From Azospirillum endophyticum (GTDB lineage: Bacteria > Pseudomonadota > Alphaproteobacteria > Azospirillales > Azospirillaceae), in assembly GCF_016595245.1 (NCBI RefSeq), contig NZ_JAENHM010000073.1, positions 62,001 through 126,000 of the forward strand: a DNA stretch of 64,000 nucleotides, in the 5' to 3' direction. Shown here one piece after another: positions 24,100-31,810 of this stretch. How positions within the stretch are numbered: position 1 is the stretch's first letter; every line of letters starts with the position of its first letter. The position numbers and the translations under genes are program-made. Under the pieces are notes generated by a model. It did not search any database. It worked only from the letters and a program-made list of their open reading frames with translations, and had not been told where the DNA came from.

Positions 24100-25164
24100 A
24101 TGGCAACCGTCGAAATCCGGAACGTCCGCAAATCCTATGGGCCGGTCGAAGCGATCAAGGGCATCGACATCGCGATCCAGGACGGCGAGTTCCTGGTCCT
24201 GCTGGGGCCGTCGGGCTGCGGCAAGTCCACCCTGCTGCGCATGGTCGCCGGGCTTGAGGGCATCACCGGCGGCGAGATCGCCATCGGCGGGCGCGTGGTC
24301 AATCATCTGGACCCCAAGGATCGCGACATCGCGATGGTGTTCCAGAACTATGCGCTCTACCCGCACATGACGGTCTTCGACAACATGGCCTACGGCCTGA
24401 AGATCCGCGGGATCCCCAAGGCGGAGATCCGCGCCCGCGTCGACAAGGCGGCGGAGATCCTCGAACTCGGCCGCTTCCTCGACCGCCGGCCGAGCCAGCT
24501 GTCGGGCGGCCAGCGCCAGCGCGTCGCCATGGGCCGGGCCATCGTGCGCGAACCGGCCGCCTTCCTGTTCGACGAGCCGCTGTCGAACCTGGACGCCAAG
24601 CTGCGCACCCAGATGCGGGTCGAGATCAAGCGGCTGCAGGACCGGCTCGGCATCACCAGCCTCTACGTCACCCACGATCAGGTGGAGGCGATGACGCTGG
24701 CCGACCGCATCCTGGTGATGAACCATGGCGTCGCCGAGCAGATCGGCACGCCGCTGGAGGTCTACCAGCGGCCGGCCAGCCTGTTCGTCGCCGGCTTCAT
24801 CGGCTCGCCGCCGATGAATGTGCTGGACGGCCGCATCGACGACCGCGGCGAGGCTGTGCTGGTGCCGGGCGGCCAGCGCCTTCCCTTGCCGCGGCCGCGT
24901 CCGACCGACGCCGGCCGTCCGGTGAAGCTGGGCATCCGGCCGGAACATATGGCCGTCGCCGCAGCGGGCTTCTCGATCGAGATCGAACTGGTCGAGGCGC
25001 TGGGCGCCGATACGGTGGTCTATGGCCGTCTGCCGGATGGCGAGACCCTGCTGGTCCGCATGGCCGGCATCCCCACCGTGCGCGAGCGCGACCGGCTGAC
25101 CGTCGCCCCGCAGGACGGCGCCCTGCACCTGTTCGACGCGGTGACGGGACGCCGGATAGAGTGA
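24100..25164 (+). CDS. ugpC: Glycerol-3-phosphate ABC transporter ATP-binding protein
   Basis: ATPase of 354 aa. Walker A GPSGCGKST (about residues 37-45), Q-loop QNYALYPHM, signature LSGGQRQR, Walker B FLFDEPLSNLD and switch His in THDQ are all present, followed by the MalK-type regulatory OB domain from about 240 on. In E. coli the C-terminal part mediates transport inhibition by phosphate. It closes the ugpBAEC operon, 42 bp after ugpE. No ugpQ phosphodiesterase follows. Confidence 0.95.
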   Translation: MATVEIRNVRKSYGPVEAIKGIDIAIQDGEFLVLLGPSGCGKSTLLRMVAGLEGITGGEIAIGGRVVNHLDPKDRDIAMVFQNYALYPHMTVFDNMAYGLKIRGIPKAEIRARVDKAAEILELGRFLDRRPSQLSGGQRQRVAMGRAIVREPAAFLFDEPLSNLDAKLRTQMRVEIKRLQDRLGITSLYVTHDQVEAMTLADRILVMNHGVAEQIGTPLEVYQRPASLFVAGFIGSPPMNVLDGRIDDRGEAVLVPGGQRLPLPRPRPTDAGRPVKLGIRPEHMAVAAAGFSIEIELVEALGADTVVYGRLPDGETLLVRMAGIPTVRERDRLTVAPQDGALHLFDAVTGRRIE

Positions 25165-25173
25165 AGGATCAGA

Positions 25174-25362
25174 TCAGAAATCCGAACAGCGCCCTTTGAA
25201 CTCCCAGTCACCATAGCGGGTCGGCTCCGGCCCCTTCGGGCCGCCGATCTCGCCCGGCTTCTGTTCGGGACCCTTGGCTTCCGTCCCATCGGGGGCTGTT
25301 TTGGCGGTCACCGTCTCGGCGGCGTCCTGTTGCGGCTTGGTCGGTTCGGTCATCATGTCCAT
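25174..25362 (-). CDS. SDHAF4/DUF1674 succinate dehydrogenase assembly factor-like protein
   Basis: A 62-aa protein whose C-terminus, PTRYGDWEFKGRCSDF, is the diagnostic motif of the SDHAF4 (DUF1674) family, preceded by EIGGPKGPE. In eukaryotes SDHAF4 binds flavinated SdhA and protects it during assembly of complex II; bacterial members are assumed to act likewise. The N-terminal half is disordered and rich in Thr, Ala and Lys. Start uncertain among ATGs at 25362, 25356 and 25353. No sdh genes are nearby. It converges with ugpC, 9 bp apart. Confidence 0.88.
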   Translation of the reverse strand: MDMMTEPTKPQQDAAETVTAKTAPDGTEAKGPEQKPGEIGGPKGPEPTRYGDWEFKGRCSDF

Positions 25363-25479
25363 CGCGAAACTACGGGCATCTCGGGGGGCATCTTGAACGC
25401 GGGCGCGGACCGGACCCATATCTCGGTCATGTCCGGGATCGGGGCGGGTTACCCCCGCTTCGGCCCATCCTGAACCGAT

Positions 25480-26511
25480 ATGGCGATCATGACCAGCTAT
25501 CTGAAGACCACCATCCTCCTTGCCGGCCTGACGGCGATCTTCATGGCGGTCGGCTTCCTGCTGGGCGGCAAGACCGGCCTCGTCATCGCCTTCGTCGTGG
25601 CGTTGGGCATGAATCTGTTCAGCTATTGGAATTCGGGCGACATGGTTCTGTCGATGTACGGCGCCCGCGAGGTCGATGCCTATTCCGCACCCGAATTCCA
25701 CGGCATCGTCGCCCGACTGGCGGAGCGTGCCGGCCTGCCGATGCCGCGCGTCTACATCATCCAGAACGACCAGCCCAACGCTTTCGCCACCGGCCGCGAT
25801 CCGGAGCATGCGGCGGTCGCCGCCACCACCGGCCTGCTGCAGCGCCTGACGCCGGAGGAGATCGCCGGTGTGATGGCGCATGAGCTGGCCCATGTGAAGA
25901 ACCGCGACACGCTGATCATGACGATCACCGCGACCATCGCCGGCGCGGTATCGATGCTCGGCAATTTCGGCCTGTTCTTCGGCAGTTCCAGCAACGACGA
26001 GCGCGGCGGCAACCCGCTCGGCATGGTGGGCGCGATCCTGGCCGCCATCCTGGCCCCCATCGCCGCGACGCTGGTGCAGATGGCGATCAGCCGCACCCGC
26101 GAGTTCGAGGCCGACCGCATCGGCGCCGAGATTTGTGGCCGTCCCAACTGGCTGGCCGACGCGCTGACCAACATCCACAACAGCGCCAACCACATCCCCA
26201 ATTATCAGGCGGAGGCGCACCCGGCGACCGCCCACCTGTTCATCGCCAACCCGCTCAGCGGCGCCAGCATGGCCAGCCTGTTCTCCACCCACCCCGACAT
26301 GGGCGAGCGGGTCGCGCGGCTGCGCGCGATGGCGGCCCGAACCGGCAGCTTCGGCGGCGGGTTCGGGGGCGGTTTTGATGGCGGCCGCACCCCGCCCCGC
26401 GACGGCCGCTCGCCCTGGGGCGCACCGCCGCAGGGGAGCCCGGCTGGGAGCCCGGCTGGGAGCCAGGGCGGCGGCTTCATGCCGCAGAACCGCCGCGGCC
26501 CCTGGGGATGA
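25480..26511 (+). CDS. htpX: Membrane zinc metalloprotease HtpX
   Basis: HtpX degrades misfolded membrane proteins. The 343-aa protein has two N-terminal helices (residues about 9-50), the zinc motif HELAHVKNRD near residue 134, two more hydrophobic segments and the third ligand in SRTREFEADRIGAE. The C-terminal 55 residues are Gly/Pro-rich and low-complexity, with a SPAG repeat encoded by a 12-bp tandem repeat. The ATG at 25480 or 25489 may be used. Confidence 0.95.
   Translation: MAIMTSYLKTTILLAGLTAIFMAVGFLLGGKTGLVIAFVVALGMNLFSYWNSGDMVLSMYGAREVDAYSAPEFHGIVARLAERAGLPMPRVYIIQNDQPNAFATGRDPEHAAVAATTGLLQRLTPEEIAGVMAHELAHVKNRDTLIMTITATIAGAVSMLGNFGLFFGSSSNDERGGNPLGMVGAILAAILAPIAATLVQMAISRTREFEADRIGAEICGRPNWLADALTNIHNSANHIPNYQAEAHPATAHLFIANPLSGASMASLFSTHPDMGERVARLRAMAARTGSFGGGFGGGFDGGRTPPRDGRSPWGAPPQGSPAGSPAGSQGGGFMPQNRRGPWG
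26434..26464 (+). repeat. 12-bp tandem repeat inside htpX
   Basis: GGGAGCCCGGCT repeated twice and then partly a third time, encoding the GSPAGSPAGS tail of HtpX. Being in-frame, unit gain or loss changes tail length by four residues. Confidence 0.85.
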
Positions 26512-26611
26512 TCTCCGTAACGGTCCTCCGGTAAAGCATTGCGTGCCGAAGGGGTAGGCGACTACCTTTCCGGCACGCGCTCACCCATGACGGCCGCCAG
26601 GGGAATCTTGC

Positions 26612-27544
26612 ATGTCCGACGCCGCGAAATACCGCCTCGTTACCCGGTCCGACTTCGACGGGCTCGTCTGCGCCGTCCTGCTGAAGGAGCTGGGCATTCT
26701 CGACGAGATCAAGTTCGTCCATCCCAAGGACATGCAGGACGGCAAGGTCGAGATCACCGGTCGCGACATCACCACCAACCTGCCTTATGTCGATGGCGCC
26801 CATCTGGTCTTCGACCATCACCTGTCGGAAACCATGCGCGTCGGCGGGAAGCCGAACCACATCATCGACCCCAAGGCCCCGTCCGCCGCCCGCGTCGTCT
26901 ATGACTATTATGGCGGGAAGGAGCGCTTTCCCACCATTTCCAACGAGATGATGGCGGCGGTCGATCAGGCCGATTCAGCCCAGTACGAGCGCGAGGACAT
27001 CCTCAACCCCACCGGCTGGACCCTGCTGAACTTCATCATGGACGCGCGCACCGGGCTGGGCCGCTTCCGCGAGTTCCGGGTGTCGAACTACCAACTGATG
27101 ATGGACCTGATCGACTATTGCCGCAGTCACAGCATCGAGCAGATCCTCGACCTGCCGGACGTGAAGGAGCGGGCGGACCTCTACACCCAGCATGCCGAGC
27201 TGTTCGTCGACCAGATCAAGCGCTGCGCCACCGTGCGCGGCAATGTCGTCGTCCTCGACCTCCGCAAGGAGGAGACGATCTATGCCGGCAACCGCTTCAT
27301 GATCTACGCGCTGTTCCCGGACACCAACGTCTCGATTCATGTCCTGTGGGGCCTGAAGCAGCAGAACACCGTACTGGCCTGCGGCAAGTCGATCCTGGAT
27401 CGCAGTTCGAAGACGGACATCGGTCCGCTGATGCTGCAATATGGCGGCGGCGGCCATCAGGCCGCCGGTACCTGCCAGATCGACAACGACCGGGCCGAAG
27501 AGGTGCTGGAGGCCATCGTCGCCCGCATGCGCGCGGACGGCTGA
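26612..27544 (+). CDS. DHH family phosphoesterase
   Basis: A 310-aa soluble protein. The DHH hydrolase marks are RSDFDGLVCAVLL (metal-binding Asp residues), VFDHH (the DHH-type motif, about residue 72) and the DHHA1-type GGGGHQAAG near the C-terminus. Relatives cleave nanoRNA, pAp, c-di-AMP products or polyphosphate; the present sequence does not allow a choice. The ATG at 26612 has a weak site (AGGGGAATC). The unknown gene at 27570 follows within 30 bp and may be co-transcribed. Confidence 0.88.
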   Translation: MSDAAKYRLVTRSDFDGLVCAVLLKELGILDEIKFVHPKDMQDGKVEITGRDITTNLPYVDGAHLVFDHHLSETMRVGGKPNHIIDPKAPSAARVVYDYYGGKERFPTISNEMMAAVDQADSAQYEREDILNPTGWTLLNFIMDARTGLGRFREFRVSNYQLMMDLIDYCRSHSIEQILDLPDVKERADLYTQHAELFVDQIKRCATVRGNVVVLDLRKEETIYAGNRFMIYALFPDTNVSIHVLWGLKQQNTVLACGKSILDRSSKTDIGPLMLQYGGGGHQAAGTCQIDNDRAEEVLEAIVARMRADG

Positions 27545-27569
27545 GCGTCATTGATCGGGTCTTGAGCGT

Positions 27570-28289
27570 TTGAGCGTCTTTCTTCCCTTTCCCGGGGGTG
27601 CCCTGTTCGACGCCGGCTGGCTGTCCGCCCTGTCGGACGAGGTGCCGCGGGCGGAGGCTTTCGACCGCGCCCGCCCGGTGGTGGCGGACGCCATCGCCCG
27701 CACCGACGCGGCCGGCGCGCTGGCGCTCACGCGCATCGACGCCTTGGTGGCGGGGGCGGCGCTCGACGTCATTCCGGCCCTGCTGGCGGCGGAGGCCGTG
27801 GACGTGCCGGCCGCCGCCGCGGCGAGCGAACGCTCGATCCACGATCTGATGAGCCGCGTCGCCTACAAGCGGCGCGAGCTGATGCCGCTTTTCCCGGATC
27901 TGATCGCGCATGTCGCCGCGGTCCACGCCGCTGCGGTTCATGCCTGCGGCGCGGCGCGCTGGCGGCTGATGGCGATGCGGGCGCGGATGCAGCCCGGCCG
28001 GCCGTCCAGTCCGATCCAGGGCGGCGGCACACGCTATGTGAAGAGCGACCGTTTCGACGCCCGCGCCGCCGAGAGCCTGCCCGCCATCGACCGTACCCGT
28101 GCCGACCGCATCCTGAAGCGGCTGGGCGAGGTGCCGGTGCCGGACGAACTGGAGCTTCGCCCGCTGGACGGCGGAGACGATCTCTGGACCATCAGGGCCG
28201 GCGGGATCAGCCGCTTCATCCTGCGGGTCGAGCGCGACCGGCGCGGGCCGTTCTACATGGTGGAGGATGTCGGGCCGCAGGCGGCCTGA
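27570..28289 (+). CDS. Conserved-looking hypothetical protein, about 239 aa
   Basis: Not recognised. Soluble, Ala/Arg-rich and helical in the first 150 residues, with a region SIHDLMSRVAYKRRELMPLFPDL and a C-terminal alpha/beta part (ISRFILRVERDRRGPFYMVEDV). No ATG start is available; a TTG at 27570 gives MSVFLPFPGG but has no good ribosome site, so the true N-terminus is uncertain. Codon use and close spacing after the DHH gene support a real gene. Confidence 0.6.
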   Translation: MSVFLPFPGGALFDAGWLSALSDEVPRAEAFDRARPVVADAIARTDAAGALALTRIDALVAGAALDVIPALLAAEAVDVPAAAAASERSIHDLMSRVAYKRRELMPLFPDLIAHVAAVHAAAVHACGAARWRLMAMRARMQPGRPSSPIQGGGTRYVKSDRFDARAAESLPAIDRTRADRILKRLGEVPVPDELELRPLDGGDDLWTIRAGGISRFILRVERDRRGPFYMVEDVGPQAA

Positions 28290-28300
28290 CGGCTGTCGGC

Positions 28301-29263
28301 TCAGGACGCCTGTCGCGACCGCATCTGTTCGCGATAGAAGATGTAGACGCCGCTGCCGACGATGACGGCGGTCCCGAGGATGGTCGACAGGCGCAGGTCC
28401 TCACCGAACAGCATCAGCGAATAGACCGCCGCCCAGACCAGTGTCGTGTAGCCGAAGGGAGCCACGGTGGCGGCGGGAGCAGCGCTGTAGGCGCGGATCA
28501 GGCAGAAATGGCTGATGCCGCCCAACGTCCCCAGCAGGACCATCAGGGCCGCGGCCGTCAGGTCCGGCGTCACCCAGTTGAAGGGCAGGGCCAGCGTACA
28601 GACCAATGTGCCGGCCATGCCGGTGTAGAAGATGGTCGTCGTCGGCGAATCCGCGCTCTTCAGCTTGCGCGTCGCGATCTGGTACAGCGCGTTGCAGAAG
28701 GCCGCGGCCAGCGGCAGGGCCAGGGCCCATTGGAAGGTGCCGCCCACCGGCCCGACGATGATCAGCGCCCCCGCCATGCCGGCCAGCACGCCGACCCAGC
28801 GCCGCCAGCCGACTTTCTCGCCCAACAATGGCACCGACAGCGCCGTGATCAGGACCGGCACCGCGGCGGCGATGGCCTGCACCTCGGCAAAGGGAATGCT
28901 GCGCAACGCCAGGATGGCGAACAGGGTGGTCGCCAGCAGCAGGCAGGAGCGGACGAGTTGCAGGGGTAGCCGGTGCGACACCATCAGGTGCGGGCTGCGC
29001 CACGCGACGACGATCCCCACCAGCAGCATGTGGACGGAGAACCGCGCCCAGGCGACTTCCATCACCGGATAGCTCTTGGTCAGAACCCGAATGGTGGCGT
29101 CCTGGCTGACGAACAGCAGCGTGGTCAGCATCATCCAGAAGATGCCGGTCCGGCCCGACCGCCGCTCCGCCAAGGATCGTTCCGCCGAAGAAAGCCCAAC
29201 CTGCGCCGCGTCACCGGCCGCGGCCGGCGTGCCGGCGTCCGATGTCGTCTCCCCCGTACTCAT
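28301..29263 (-). CDS. EamA/DMT family transporter
   Basis: Inner-membrane protein of 320 aa with ten predicted helices in two EamA repeats, after a hydrophilic N-terminus of about 40 residues. Marks include DATIRVLTKSYPVMEVAWARF, the ALRSIPFAEVQAIAAAVPVLI segment and GGISHFCLIRAYSAAPAATVAPFGYTTLVW in the second repeat. Such proteins export metabolites or drugs; the substrate is unknown. Start MSTGET at 29263 with an AGGGGAAG-like site upstream. It lies 106 bp beyond cobD on the same strand. Confidence 0.88.
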   Translation of the reverse strand: MSTGETTSDAGTPAAAGDAAQVGLSSAERSLAERRSGRTGIFWMMLTTLLFVSQDATIRVLTKSYPVMEVAWARFSVHMLLVGIVVAWRSPHLMVSHRLPLQLVRSCLLLATTLFAILALRSIPFAEVQAIAAAVPVLITALSVPLLGEKVGWRRWVGVLAGMAGALIIVGPVGGTFQWALALPLAAAFCNALYQIATRKLKSADSPTTTIFYTGMAGTLVCTLALPFNWVTPDLTAAALMVLLGTLGGISHFCLIRAYSAAPAATVAPFGYTTLVWAAVYSLMLFGEDLRLSTILGTAVIVGSGVYIFYREQMRSRQAS

Positions 29264-29369
29264 GGTCCCCGCTTCCCCTGCCTCGCCATACCAGTATATG
29301 GGCGATGGAGGGGCGGTGCCCTGCCAAGGGCGTGACATTGACGTGCCCGCCGCGCAGGGCTGCCGGGGG

Positions 29370-30353
29370 TCAGATCCCCGCCACGCCCCACAGCAGCAGC
29401 GCCACCAGCCCGACCAGCAGCAGGGCGGCGACGGCGGCCAGGGCCAAAGCGCGGCCGATGTCGGCGGGGATGGCGCGGGCGCGGCCGTCGCCGATCCAGC
29501 TCTCGGTGATGACCACGCCGCCATCGCGGTGCGGCCCGCCCAGCGCCAGCCCCAGCGCGCCGGCCATGGCGGCGATGGGCCAGCCCATGTTCAGGGACGG
29601 GTGCTTGCGTGCGTCGCGGCCCAGCGCCCGCAACCCGGCGCCGGCCTTGGCGGTGCCGATGAAGGGGGCCGCCAGGGCCAGCAGCAGCCCGGCCAGCCGG
29701 GCGGGCAGGGCGTTCAGCGCGTCGTCCAGCGTCGCGGCGGTCGATCCGAAGCGGCCATGGCGGACGCCGGGACTGCCCAGCGCGGCGTCGGCGCCGTCCA
29801 TCGCGGTCCAGACGAACAGGCCGGGCACGCCGAGCAGGGCATAGCCGAAGACGGGCGCCACCAGCTTGCGGTCGAAGGCGCGGGCCGCGGCCTCCACCGC
29901 CGCGCGGGCGATGCCGTGCTCGTCCAGGCCGTAGACATGGCGGCGGGTCAGCGACTGGATCGCCTCCTGGCCGGCAACGACCCCGCCGCTTTCCAGCGCG
30001 CGGCGCACCGCGCGCACGCGGGTCCAGGCGGCCCGGCCGCGCAGGCCGCACAGCAGGGCCAGCAGTTCCACCATCCAGCCGCGGCCGATGGAGCCGATCC
30101 ACTCGACCAGCAGCCCGGCCGCCACGGCGATCAGCACCAGGGCCAGCACGACCAGCGCTCCGCGGATCAGCTGGGCCGATTTCCCGCGCTCCGCCCGGTT
30201 CAGCCGGGCGTCGGCGACGTTGCAGAAGCGCCGCGCCAGCCCCGCCGGGTCGGGAAGGATGCGGTCCAGCCAGTCGCCGAACAGCGCGTCGATCCCCAGG
30301 GCCAGCAGCAGGAGCAGCAGCGGGCCGGGACCGCCGAAGGCCGAACCGAACAT
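29370..30353 (-). CDS. CobD/CbiB-like cobalamin biosynthesis protein
   Basis: A membrane protein of 327 aa related to adenosylcobinamide-phosphate synthase, which attaches the aminopropanol arm to adenosylcobyric acid. Diagnostic stretches are VEAAARAFDRKLVAPVFGYALLGVPGLFVW, AATLDDALNALPARLAGLLL and KHPSLNMGWPIAAMAGALG. The N-terminus departs from the family: the usual HPV motif after the first aspartate-rich segment is missing, replaced by DALFGDWLDRILPDPAG. It may be a diverged paralogue. No other cobalamin genes or B12 riboswitch are near. The ATG at 30353 has a GGAG site. The ankyrin gene precedes it by 40 bp on the same strand. Confidence 0.75.
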   Translation of the reverse strand: MFGSAFGGPGPLLLLLLALGIDALFGDWLDRILPDPAGLARRFCNVADARLNRAERGKSAQLIRGALVVLALVLIAVAAGLLVEWIGSIGRGWMVELLALLCGLRGRAAWTRVRAVRRALESGGVVAGQEAIQSLTRRHVYGLDEHGIARAAVEAAARAFDRKLVAPVFGYALLGVPGLFVWTAMDGADAALGSPGVRHGRFGSTAATLDDALNALPARLAGLLLALAAPFIGTAKAGAGLRALGRDARKHPSLNMGWPIAAMAGALGLALGGPHRDGGVVITESWIGDGRARAIPADIGRALALAAVAALLLVGLVALLLWGVAGI

Positions 30354-30393
30354 GGAGTCTCCGGAGGCTGGCTTGGGGGCGGGCGGTTCGGCG

Positions 30394-30957
30394 TCAGCGG
30401 GCGCCGGCCTGGCGCAGCAGGGTGCCGACGCGGGGGTTGCGGCTTTCCTGCGACCAGTTCAGCGCGGTGCGGCCGGTGAAGTCGGAGCGGTCGACCTTGG
30501 CGCCAGCCTTCAGCAGCCGGTCCACCACGTCGGCCCGGCCGCTGCGGGCGGCGACCATCAGCGGGGTCATGCCTTCGCGGTTCTCCATGTCGACCTTGGC
30601 GCCCTTCTTCAGCAGCAGGTCGATCATCTCCGGGTTGCCGTTCTCGGCCGCGGTCAGCAGCGGGGTGTTGCCGGCCTTGTCGGCACGATTGACGTTGGCG
30701 CCGCTGTCGAGCAGCAGGCTGGCGATCGCCGGGCTGGAGCGGTCGACGGCGGCCAGCAGGGCGGTCTTGCCGTGGATGTCGGCCTGGTTCGGGTTCTCGC
30801 CCCGCAGCAGGGCGCCCTTCGTCTTGGCGACGTCGCCGTCATTGACCGCCTGCATCAGGCCGGTGTCCTGGAACAGGCTGATCTGGGCGAAGGCCGGCGC
30901 GGCGGAGCCGGCGGACAGCAAGACGGCGAGCAGGGGAGCGAGCAGGAGCCGCTTCAT
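30394..30957 (-). CDS. Periplasmic ankyrin-repeat protein
   Basis: 187 aa. A Sec signal peptide (MKRLLLAPLLAVLLS...AFA) covers residues 1-24. The mature part has four or five ankyrin repeats of about 33 residues, seen as GKTALLAAVDRSSPAIASLLLDSGANVN, GNTPLLTAAENGNPEMIDLLLKKGAKVD and GMTPLMVAARSGRADVVDRLLKAGAKVD. Ankyrin repeats bind other proteins. The ATG at 30957 follows AAGGAAGGA. It is transcribed toward cobD, but the two functions have no obvious link. Confidence 0.9.
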   Translation of the reverse strand: MKRLLLAPLLAVLLSAGSAAPAFAQISLFQDTGLMQAVNDGDVAKTKGALLRGENPNQADIHGKTALLAAVDRSSPAIASLLLDSGANVNRADKAGNTPLLTAAENGNPEMIDLLLKKGAKVDMENREGMTPLMVAARSGRADVVDRLLKAGAKVDRSDFTGRTALNWSQESRNPRVGTLLRQAGAR

Positions 30958-31092
30958 GGCGGGTATCCTTCCTTGACGGCATGGGTGCCGGATACTAGCC
31001 AAAAGACCGGTGCTTTTGCCAGATCGGCCTTCGTCGCCACACCCGCCGCCGGGGCTGGGCTGCCTCCACCGGGCCGCATCGCCGCCGCGACC

Positions 31093-31117
31093 GGAACCTT
31101 GCCTGCGCATTCCGGTT
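31093..31117 (+). promoter_or_regulatory. Candidate EcfG-type (general stress) promoter
   Basis: GGAAC-N16-GGTT, one base off the alphaproteobacterial EcfG consensus GGAAC-N16/17-CGTT, ending 46 bp before the ATG of the gene at 31164. Confidence 0.45.
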
Positions 31118-31163
31118 AAATCCGGATCGTTCGGATTTCCCGCGAAGCGAAAGGGTGGAAGGC

Positions 31164-31796
31164 ATGATCGAGAGCCGCGACCAGAACCCGACCACGATCG
31201 ATTCCAGTGCCTGGACGGGAGACGCCGGAACCGTCGGCACCGATGCGACGGTGCGCGAGGCCGTGGCCGTCTTCGACAGCCGCGACGCCCTGCAGAACGC
31301 CATCGACGACCTGACCCTGGCCGGCTTCCAGCGCCACGAGCTGAGCCTGCTGGCCAACGACGAAACGATTCGCGAACGGCTGGGCGACGTGCCCCGCGAT
31401 GTCGGCAGCCTCGCCCATGATCCCGACGCGCCGCGGCAGGCCTACATCTCGCCGGAAGATGTCGGCAGCGGCAAGGGGGTCGCGGTCGGCTTCCCAGCCT
31501 ATGTCGGCGCGATCATCGCCACCGGTGCGGTGCTGGCCACCGGCGGCACGGCGCTCGCCGCCGCAGCGGCGGCGGCAGCGGCCGGGGTGGGCAGCGGGGC
31601 GGCGGGGTCCTTCCTGTCGCAATGGATCACCGACAAGCGCAACGAGCCGATGCTGCAGCATCTCGACAAGGGCGGCATCCTGCTGTGGGTCAATGTCGGC
31701 GACGCGGCGCGTGAACGCATCGCGCTGGAGGTCCTGAACCGCCACGCCGCCCGCCCGGCCGAGGTCCACGAGGTCCGGCAGACCGGATCGATGTAG
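31164..31796 (+). CDS. Hypothetical protein, YflT/GsiB-neighbour-like stress domain plus Gly/Ala helix
   Basis: About 210 aa. Residues about 30-70 (VREAVAVFDSRDALQNAIDDLTLAGFQRHELSLLAND) resemble the domain of general stress proteins that begins with a beta strand followed by a helix with DDL..AGF. A hydrophobic Ala/Gly-rich segment at about 105-145 (VGAIIATGAVLATGG...GVGSGAAGS) could insert in a membrane or act as a glycine-zipper. The C-terminus returns to an alpha/beta pattern (GGILLWVNVGDAARERIAL). The ATG at 31164 has AAGGG upstream. A possible EcfG promoter supports a stress role; the biochemical function is unknown. Confidence 0.7.
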   Translation: MIESRDQNPTTIDSSAWTGDAGTVGTDATVREAVAVFDSRDALQNAIDDLTLAGFQRHELSLLANDETIRERLGDVPRDVGSLAHDPDAPRQAYISPEDVGSGKGVAVGFPAYVGAIIATGAVLATGGTALAAAAAAAAAGVGSGAAGSFLSQWITDKRNEPMLQHLDKGGILLWVNVGDAARERIALEVLNRHAARPAEVHEVRQTGSM

Positions 31797-31810
31797 GCGC
31801 CGGGGGCTCG

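Noticed and set aside
26434..26464. Possible CRISPR or satellite repeat
   Set aside because: Only about 2.5 units of 12 bp, in frame inside htpX. No CRISPR-like array was seen anywhere in the window.
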